Origin: Spirochaetales bacterium
GTDB taxonomy: Bacteria > Spirochaetota > Spirochaetia > DSM-27196 > SKKC01
Reading direction: 5' to 3'
Assembly: GCA_007135605.1 (NCBI GenBank)
Contig: SLIN01000074.1
Span: 1-42,929, forward strand
DNA length: 42,929 bases
Shown: positions 36,361 through 42,929 of the stretch, in pieces
Layout: each line of letters begins with the position of its first letter
Position numbering within the stretch: the first letter of the stretch is position 1
Notes under the pieces: generated by a model
Seen by the model: the letters and a program-made list of their open reading frames with translations, nothing else
Database searches by the model: none
What the model was told of the DNA's origin: nothing
Position numbers and translations under genes: made by a program

Positions 36361-38088
36361 ATGGCAAAGCGAGACCGGACCCCATGGCGATTCCTCGATG
36401 AATATCGCGGAAGCGAGTTCAACGGCGCATGGCCGACGATACCGGAGCTCTTTCGCATTACAGCATCAAGACTCCCGACGCGGCGCTGTTTCACTCGATT
36501 CGACCCGGAAGAGCAGAGTTTCACGTATAACGAGGCGCTCGAAGCCATTCAACGAACGGCTTCCTATCTGCACTCGCAAAACCTGAAGAAGGGCGATCGT
36601 GTGGCGCTCACGGGAAAGAACTCCCCGGAGTGGGCGATCGCTTATCTCGGAATACTGTTCGCCGGCGGGGTAGTCGTGCCGCTCGACTATCAGTTGAAGA
36701 ACGACCACCTCGAAGAGCTTATTGCCTTCGTTGAGGCGAAGATGCTTTTCGTCGATAGCGAGAAATACGACGATCTGGCCCGAAAGGGCAAGGGGAAGGT
36801 GCGCAAACGCATCTCTCTTGCACCGGAGAATCAGAACTATATCCTCGATCTGCCGGAATCCAGCGGCGGGGAAGTCGGGATCCAGGCCGACGAACACGAT
36901 CTATCCGCCATCCTCTTTACCTCGGGCACGACGGGAAATTTTAAAGGCGTCATGCTCACACACCACAATTTCGTTTCCGACTGTTTCCTCGCGCAGGCGA
37001 ACATGAACATCTTTTCGAGCGATGTGTTCTACGCGCTTCTCCCGATTCACCACGCCTATACGATGCTTGCCGTCTTCCTCGAGGCGATTTCGGTCGGAGC
37101 GGAGATCGTCTTTGCGAAGCGTCTTGCGGTCGCTCAGATCCTCAAAGAGCTCAAGCAGGGACAAGTCACCATGTTCCTCGCGATTCCGATGCTCTTCAAC
37201 AAGATGTTGAAAGGTCTCATGCGCGGTGTCCGCGAGAAGGGTGCGGTGGTGTACGGAGTAGTGCGCGCGCTCATGGTCTTCAGCGGCGGTATAAAGAAGC
37301 TCACCGGGCTCAATCCGGGCAAGGTGTTGTTCAAGGGGCTGCTCGCGAAACTCTCCCTCGACACCAACCGCATCTGTATCTGTGGCGGCGGCCCGTTGCC
37401 GAGTGCGACGTTCCGGCAGTTCAATCAGCTCGGGATCGACTTTGTGCAGGGATACGGGCTTACCGAAACCTCGCCCATACTGACCTTGAATCCGGTCGAT
37501 CGGTACAAGGAGGCATCGGTGGGTCAGATCATTCCGGAGGTGGAGATGAAAATACTCGACCCTGACGAGCGAGGTATCGGAGAAATAGCCGTTCGCGGCC
37601 CGATGGCAATGCAGGGCTACTTCCGCAACGAAGCGGCGACGGCCGAATCGTTCACCGACGACGGATGGCTTCGGACCGGGGATGTCGGGTATATGGACGG
37701 TGAGAACTATCTATATCTGACCGGACGGAAGAAATCGTTGATCGTCACCGAGGGCGGAAAGAACGTATTCCCGGAAGAAATCGAGGATCACTTCCAACTC
37801 TATGACGAGATCGAGCAGATCATGGTCCGCGGATACGAGAAAGACGAAGCGATGAAGACCGAAGGTATTGAGGCACTCGTTTATCCCGCAGGCGAGCACT
37901 TCGAGGCGCTCGGCAAGCAGCGAGGCCGGCCGTACAGCCGAAGCGAAATTGAATCCCGTATCGGAGAGATCGTCGAGACGGTGAACCGAGATCTTCTGCC
38001 GTTTCAACGAATCGAGCGGGTGGAGGTTATCGACGAGCCGATGGAGATGACCTCGACGAAGAAGATCAAGCGGCACACGGTCGGATAG
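36361..38088 (+). CDS. AMP-dependent long-chain acyl-CoA synthetase/ligase
   Basis: FTSGTTGNFKGVMLTHHN, QGYGLTETSP, GWLRTGDVGYMDGENYLYLTGRKKSLIVTEGGKNVFPEEIE. Start MAKRDRT (36361); track start 36295. Confidence 0.94.
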   Translation: MAKRDRTPWRFLDEYRGSEFNGAWPTIPELFRITASRLPTRRCFTRFDPEEQSFTYNEALEAIQRTASYLHSQNLKKGDRVALTGKNSPEWAIAYLGILFAGGVVVPLDYQLKNDHLEELIAFVEAKMLFVDSEKYDDLARKGKGKVRKRISLAPENQNYILDLPESSGGEVGIQADEHDLSAILFTSGTTGNFKGVMLTHHNFVSDCFLAQANMNIFSSDVFYALLPIHHAYTMLAVFLEAISVGAEIVFAKRLAVAQILKELKQGQVTMFLAIPMLFNKMLKGLMRGVREKGAVVYGVVRALMVFSGGIKKLTGLNPGKVLFKGLLAKLSLDTNRICICGGGPLPSATFRQFNQLGIDFVQGYGLTETSPILTLNPVDRYKEASVGQIIPEVEMKILDPDERGIGEIAVRGPMAMQGYFRNEAATAESFTDDGWLRTGDVGYMDGENYLYLTGRKKSLIVTEGGKNVFPEEIEDHFQLYDEIEQIMVRGYEKDEAMKTEGIEALVYPAGEHFEALGKQRGRPYSRSEIESRIGEIVETVNRDLLPFQRIERVEVIDEPMEMTSTKKIKRHTVG

Positions 38089-38164
38089 TTCAGAGGCGGG
38101 GTCCGCGGCGGTTGAAATACTCGTTTGGAAAATGCCGGTGTCCGTGCTACATTTGGCAATAATT

Positions 38165-38623
38165 ATGAAACGGAAAATGTTTCTTGTCGCGGTACTGGTT
38201 CTGTTTACTGGGGGCATTGCAGCCGCACAGTCGGCTACCCGGGTCGATCGCATTCTTGCTCGGGTCTCGATCGATAATCTTTCCGCAGCATACCTTGCGG
38301 TCGCCTCCGCCAATCTCATGGATCCCGACGATCCGGGGTCGATTGCGCTCGAAGTGCTCGGTGACCTCGGTTTTGACGTGCAATCGCTTAATCCGGATGA
38401 AACGGCCCGACTTGCCGACTTCGCATACATGCTCATGCTCACCCACGATTTGCCGGGAGGAATCATGTATTCGCTCTTTCCCGGTCCTCGATATGCGTAT
38501 CGAGATATGAGGCATGAACGGCTGATCCGGGGCGGCGGCGATCCCGGTGAGCCGTTCTCCGGCCGACGTGCGATGCGGATTGTCGGGCGCGTATTGGCCT
38601 TTGTTGAGGATACCGAGTCATGA
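38165..38623 (+). CDS. Secreted hypothetical protein
   Basis: Signal peptide MKRKMFLVAVLVLFTGGIAAAQ; stop overlaps the next start (ATGA). Track start 38132. Confidence 0.7.
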   Translation: MKRKMFLVAVLVLFTGGIAAAQSATRVDRILARVSIDNLSAAYLAVASANLMDPDDPGSIALEVLGDLGFDVQSLNPDETARLADFAYMLMLTHDLPGGIMYSLFPGPRYAYRDMRHERLIRGGGDPGEPFSGRRAMRIVGRVLAFVEDTES

Positions 38624-39960
38624 GTATGCGACGCCTGAATAACAGCGGGTTCATCGGACCGTCCCGAGCATTGGGAGCCGGTGTTGCGGTTACCGTGCTG
38701 CTCCTGTTTGCAGTTTCGGCGGGGGCGCAGGATGATATGCCCCGCGTAACGGAGCCGGATGTACGTCTCACGGGAACCGGACTCGATACCGTCGATATCG
38801 GCGCGAATCTCAATCACAGGAGTGAGCTTCGCGAGCAACGTCCGTCGTTCCGATCGATTCTGTCGGCGTTTCTGCGCTCCGATCCCGAGGTCCGCGATCG
38901 CGGTACGTTCAGTTTCCTGTTTGAAGCAAGTCTTGCCGGTATTGTTGCCCAAACGGAGGACGGGACGTGGAGCACGCAGTGGAAACCTGACATCGACCAT
39001 TTGCGCCTCGGCGGCGTCTTTCCGCATACCCCGGTGCCGGGTGCAGTTTTTCGCCAGAGAATCGGACGCTTTACCGTCTCCGAACCGTCGGAGCTCGTGT
39101 TCTCGAGTCGTATAGACGGCATCGCGTTCGATATCGATATGCCGAACGTCGACATACGGATAGCCGGCGGGTACATCGGACTGATCGGCATTCATAATTC
39201 CAACGTGGCTATGAGCTTTCCCGATCTCGCAGAACGCACCGCGGGAGACACGTGGTTTGGCCCCCCCCGACTCGTTGCTCTCACCGGTGTGGGGTTGCCG
39301 GAGATCCTCGGACGGCAGAGCGTATCGATTGGAGCGGTAGCGCAGTTCGACCGCAGAGTCGGCGACGATCTGACTCCACCGGAGGAACGCCTCGATTCTC
39401 AGTACGCATACCTGAAGCTGGATGGGCCGATCGCCGGCGGGCTCTACTACGATGCATCTTTGGCCGGGATGTTCCAACAGCTTAATCGACCGGAAGAAGA
39501 GCTTGAGCTCGGATATGGGCTCGCCGGTCGCCTCCGTGCCCGCTACTTCCTCGGAGCCAACGATCGCCACGTGGTGACACTCGAATCGCGCTACGGCAGC
39601 GGTGACGTCGGTCCGTTCGATCGCTACATTCCGATATCTACACCTTCGCTCGGTTTGCTGAAGTCGTACTCCGGCGGCGATCTCCTTCTCGCTACTCTCG
39701 ACTATTCGGTGCGGCCGTTCGCCCGATCTCCACGTCGCGGGGCGAGATCGTTGCAGCTTTCGGTGTACGGCAGTCCGGCCTTCCATGCCGATCCAACCGC
39801 CGACGACGGATATCGTGGGACGGAAGCGGGTGGGCGGATCACCGCGCGTCCGTTCTCAGACCTCGGCGCCCGGCTTTGGGCCGGCGGATTCTTCCCGGGG
39901 CAGACGACAGGCGATGATCCGGAGTTCATCGGGCGATTCGAGCTTTCGATGAGATACTGA
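38620..39960 (+). CDS. Predicted outer-membrane beta-barrel protein
   Basis: N-terminal hydrophobic signal ALGAGVAVTVLLLFAVSAGAQ; alternating strand pattern; C-terminal FELSMRY. Confidence 0.7.
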   Translation: MSMRRLNNSGFIGPSRALGAGVAVTVLLLFAVSAGAQDDMPRVTEPDVRLTGTGLDTVDIGANLNHRSELREQRPSFRSILSAFLRSDPEVRDRGTFSFLFEASLAGIVAQTEDGTWSTQWKPDIDHLRLGGVFPHTPVPGAVFRQRIGRFTVSEPSELVFSSRIDGIAFDIDMPNVDIRIAGGYIGLIGIHNSNVAMSFPDLAERTAGDTWFGPPRLVALTGVGLPEILGRQSVSIGAVAQFDRRVGDDLTPPEERLDSQYAYLKLDGPIAGGLYYDASLAGMFQQLNRPEEELELGYGLAGRLRARYFLGANDRHVVTLESRYGSGDVGPFDRYIPISTPSLGLLKSYSGGDLLLATLDYSVRPFARSPRRGARSLQLSVYGSPAFHADPTADDGYRGTEAGGRITARPFSDLGARLWAGGFFPGQTTGDDPEFIGRFELSMRY

Positions 39961-39979
39961 TGCGAGAGGAGCGTGATTC

Positions 39980-40678
39980 ATGATTCGGAGAATTGAAGCG
40001 GTGATTTCGGTTGTGGTTGTTGTTTTCCTGCTTGGTGCGGCCCCACTGTTCGCCCAGGAGGAACTCGGTGCCTTTGCACAGGAGATCGAGGGACAGGTTG
40101 ATGTCAGCATAGACGGCGGAGATTGGGTGGCGCTCCGGGAGGGCGACGCCGTACCGATCGACTCACGGATATCGACCGGTTTCGGATCAAAAGCGGTTCT
40201 CGCCGTTGGTGATTCGGCGGTCATAACCGTGGATGCATTAACGAGAATGGCGATCGAAGACCTCGTGGTCGAAGAGGGTGTGGAGCGTTCTGCGCTCAAC
40301 CTGGAGGTAGGCCGAATTCAGGGTGAAGTCGAACGAACGGCCGAACGACCGACGGAGTTCGAAGTGCGTAGCCCGGTAGCGACCGCTTCGGTTCGCGGAA
40401 CGAGTTTTTCGTTTGACGGCGACACTCTAACCGTTACCGATGGCGTGGTGGCAATCACAAACGCGTTCGGGCGAGAGCGTGTGGTAGGTGCCGGCGAGCA
40501 GAGCGAAACCGACGGGTATAGCGCCCCGGCGGCACCCGCCGAACAGAGGGCCCGTCAGGCGATTACCTCCCCCTACACGCCGGGTGGAGATGACGAGGAG
40601 ACGGCGCCTCCTGATGGCGAGGTCGCGATCGAGGAGGTAGGGCCGGCTACGCTTATTATCGAGTTTGTGCTCGAGTAA
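39980..40678 (+). CDS. FecR domain-containing secreted protein
   Basis: Signal peptide; EIEGQVDVSIDGGDWVALREGDAVPIDSRISTGFGSKAVLAVGDSAVITVDALTRM...EVRSPVATASVRGTSFSF. Confidence 0.9.
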   Translation: MIRRIEAVISVVVVVFLLGAAPLFAQEELGAFAQEIEGQVDVSIDGGDWVALREGDAVPIDSRISTGFGSKAVLAVGDSAVITVDALTRMAIEDLVVEEGVERSALNLEVGRIQGEVERTAERPTEFEVRSPVATASVRGTSFSFDGDTLTVTDGVVAITNAFGRERVVGAGEQSETDGYSAPAAPAEQRARQAITSPYTPGGDDEETAPPDGEVAIEEVGPATLIIEFVLE

Positions 40679-40694
40679 CCGGCACATCGCACTT

Positions 40695-40725
40695 GCAGGT
40701 GGTCACTCGGTCGACGGCCACCTGC
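40695..40725. terminator. Possible bidirectional terminator hairpin between convergent genes
   Basis: GCAGGTGG-N15-CCACCTGC between FecR gene (+) and cyclase gene (-); no strong U-tract. Confidence 0.35.
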
Positions 40726-40733
40726 AGCTCCCG

Positions 40734-42929
40734 CTATTTCTGCATGAGATTGTAAACTCCGTCCCAGCTTTCCTTCGGTGGCGATTTCTCGTACTCGGCA
40801 CACCGCGCGGCGTACGTTGCCGCCGCACCTTTGTCACCTTCGTACCGCGAGAGATCAGCAAACAGCCGATACGCTTCACTGAACCGGTGACTCTGGAATA
40901 GGTCGATCGCTTTCTCGAACTGCTCTAACCGTGACATCATCTCGGTGGATGCAGCACTTCGCTCGTCGAGCAACTCGTAGAGCTGAACCGGCTCACTGAC
41001 TCCGACAACCCTCACTCTGTCGAGTCGTCGAAAGAGGAACTCATCGCCGGCCCAATTGCGTGTCGATTCGCTGACGAGGATATAGGAGCCGTACTGCTTG
41101 TTCACTCCTTCGAGCCGGGCAGCCAGGTTTACTGCATGTCCCATGATCGTGTAGTCCATCTTTCGCTCGGTACCCATGTTCCCCACGACCATATCTCCCG
41201 TGTTAATCCCGATACGCGTGGACAGCGGGCTCGGTGTCATCTGCTCGTCGAGGAAACGCTCGTTCAACTCTATTTCAATACGCTTCATTCGGATCGCCGA
41301 GCGGCACGCGTTGGCTGCATGTTCTGGATCGTCGATCGGTGCCCCGAAGAACGCGATAATCGCGTCACCCTCGTACTTGTCGATCGTCCCGCGAACGTCG
41401 AGGATTATGTCGCTCATCGCGGTCAGATACGCGTTGAGTAGCCTGACCAGATCGGTAGGATCAAGCCTTTCGGATATCGTTGAGAAGCCCTGAATATCCG
41501 TGAACATTGCGCTGAGGAACTTCTTGTCTCCGCCGAGCGCGAGGCGCTCCGGGTTGTCGAGTATCTGACCGATTACATCGGCGGACAGGTAACGGGAGAA
41601 TGCGTTACGCAGAAACGCTCGCTCTGCCGAGTTGCGGACCGACGATGTTGTGCTCGTAGCGACGAATGCGACTGCGACCGCGGTAATCGGTGTGAGAAGC
41701 GCTAAATAGCGGCTCGTCAGGAGGAAGTACGCGACACCCCCCGCCATTACGACAGCGAGCGAGAGAATCCCGAACAGTATGCCCTTCTTCGTGTCGAGAC
41801 GCGCAGTACCGAACCCGACCCCGAGGCCGAGCACAACCGCAAGCACAACCGAGATCCAGCGCGCCTCCTCCACTAGAAAATCGCGCTGTAGAATGGTGTT
41901 CGCCAATGCCGCGTGCGTCCCTACGTTGAAATACTCTCCTTCGAACGGGTTTACACCGATATCGACCGTACCGACACCGGTCTGGCCGATAATGACAAAG
42001 GCGTTCTCTAACTGTTTCTCGAGCTCCTCCCGAAGCGAGGTAAACGCGTTAAAGATCCCACGAGTACTATGGAACACATCCCTCGCCTCCGCGATGATCG
42101 CCTCGTACTCGGACAGTTTGTCGTCTTTTTCGGCAGCGGCGCGAAACGCTTCGATATGCGAAATCAGAGCCTTCTCGGTTTCACCGCTCAGCAGCGTATC
42201 GGTCTCGGCAACGAAGGCTTGCATGATTTCTGCGTACTGATCGAACGACTCGACCGAACGCTCTTCGAGCATTACTTCGCGTCGAAGCTCCTCCGCGAAT
42301 CGTATGAGCTCGGTCGGAGATGTGCCGTCGAAGAACTGAAAGTAGCCGGCATCGCGCATGAGTCCGAGATTCTGTTGAAGCGAGTCGAGAAGATCCGCGT
42401 AATGGAGAATCTGCGAGTAACTCATCTGCCGGAAACTGTCATTGAACGACTTACGCGGCCAGTTTATGAGAAGGCGGTAGTCGGTCGACAGCGGAATACG
42501 GATATCCGTAAGCGTGTCGGATTCCGGTAACCGGGCGTCGTGCAATACGATCCGACGCCCGGATACCTCGATTTCGGGGCGCCCCAGCAGGTCCCACAAA
42601 GGTACAAAGGCGAGCTGTCCGAACAGCCTTCCGTCGTACTCCGCGAGCAGATTGACACGTCGTCTGACACCGTCGGCGTCGACGACGACGTTGGTGAAGC
42701 CGGCGCCCGCCGCGCGTGATCCGATCGACCGTATCACCGGTTGAATCGACGAGACGCGGTCGAGGCCGTGGTCCTCCGGTGCTTCCGCCAGGGAGTATCG
42801 TTCCGTAGCGTATGTGAGGTCGTCCGGGGTAGTGGGTGCGATCTGTCCCTGTTCAGGGAGAAGCGTCACGGTGTAGAAGGCGTTCTCGAAGACTTCGGCG
42901 GCCCGACCCATATACTCGTCATTGTCGCG
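40734..42929 (-). CDS. CHASE2-domain class III adenylate cyclase (N-terminus runs off the window)
   Basis: Cyclase: FTDIQGFSTISERLDP, GTIDKYEGDAIIAFFGAP, RIGINTGDMVVGNMGTERKMDYTIMGHAVNLAARLE; TM segments; periplasmic CHASE2-like N-part. Reading frame remains open (..RDNDEYMGRA..) to base 42929. Confidence 0.92.
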   Translation of the reverse strand, partial: RDNDEYMGRAAEVFENAFYTVTLLPEQGQIAPTTPDDLTYATERYSLAEAPEDHGLDRVSSIQPVIRSIGSRAAGAGFTNVVVDADGVRRRVNLLAEYDGRLFGQLAFVPLWDLLGRPEIEVSGRRIVLHDARLPESDTLTDIRIPLSTDYRLLINWPRKSFNDSFRQMSYSQILHYADLLDSLQQNLGLMRDAGYFQFFDGTSPTELIRFAEELRREVMLEERSVESFDQYAEIMQAFVAETDTLLSGETEKALISHIEAFRAAAEKDDKLSEYEAIIAEARDVFHSTRGIFNAFTSLREELEKQLENAFVIIGQTGVGTVDIGVNPFEGEYFNVGTHAALANTILQRDFLVEEARWISVVLAVVLGLGVGFGTARLDTKKGILFGILSLAVVMAGGVAYFLLTSRYLALLTPITAVAVAFVATSTTSSVRNSAERAFLRNAFSRYLSADVIGQILDNPERLALGGDKKFLSAMFTDIQGFSTISERLDPTDLVRLLNAYLTAMSDIILDVRGTIDKYEGDAIIAFFGAPIDDPEHAANACRSAIRMKRIEIELNERFLDEQMTPSPLSTRIGINTGDMVVGNMGTERKMDYTIMGHAVNLAARLEGVNKQYGSYILVSESTRNWAGDEFLFRRLDRVRVVGVSEPVQLYELLDERSAASTEMMSRLEQFEKAIDLFQSHRFSEAYRLFADLSRYEGDKGAAATYAARCAEYEKSPPKESWDGVYNLMQK

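Noticed and set aside
37711-39786. 691-aa minus-strand ORF antisense to acyl-CoA synthetase, secreted protein and barrel genes
   Set aside because: Antisense to well-supported genes; composition is Arg/Ser-rich with no domain; long antisense frames are common in GC-rich DNA.
1-42929. tRNA, rRNA, transposase, integrase or prophage genes
   Set aside because: Looked for cloverleaf ends, TTCRANNC arms and transposase/integrase motifs; none convincing.

Overview
The window is a gene-dense chromosomal segment. The gene content (Nqr-type Na+ pump, heterotetrameric PDH, outer-membrane barrels, REC/hybrid-kinase genes) suggests a high-GC member of the Spirochaetota; this is inference, as there is no rRNA to confirm it. 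Recognisable blocks, in order: a truncated HELAH zinc-peptidase-like gene; a REC-PAS-GGDEF-EAL regulator; an nqrBCDEF operon without a local nqrA; lplA plus the pyruvate dehydrogenase genes (E1a, E1b, E2, E3); an AI-2E family permease, trpS and a MutY-like glycosylase; a phosphoglucomutase/phosphomannomutase family gene and an Omp85-like barrel; a REC-x-REC regulator followed by a large hybrid histidine kinase; MFS, RidA and Na/Pi-PhoU genes; a six-gene cluster described below; a flavodoxin-like gene divergent from cfa; small outer-membrane proteins, a 2Fe-2S ferredoxin and an acyl-CoA synthetase; and a secreted/FecR operon convergent with a CHASE2-adenylate cyclase. The most interesting element is 26997-31921: a GTP cyclohydrolase II gene divergent from a compact operon (RibD-type reductase, MDR dehydrogenase, PTPS/QueD-like protein, GT4 glycosyltransferase, FkbM methyltransferase). 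It looks like an uncharacterised pathway to a GTP-derived, glycosylated pyrimidine or pterin metabolite, driven by divergent promoters whose -35 boxes overlap. Other leads are a dispersed CAGGAGTTNGTCGGAC repeat, an apparently clusterless MutY with Glu at the catalytic Asp position, a probable REC-STAS-REC protein and several dyads in promoter regions. No CRISPR, rRNA, tRNA or transposase was recognised. All calls are from reading the sequence; no database search was run.
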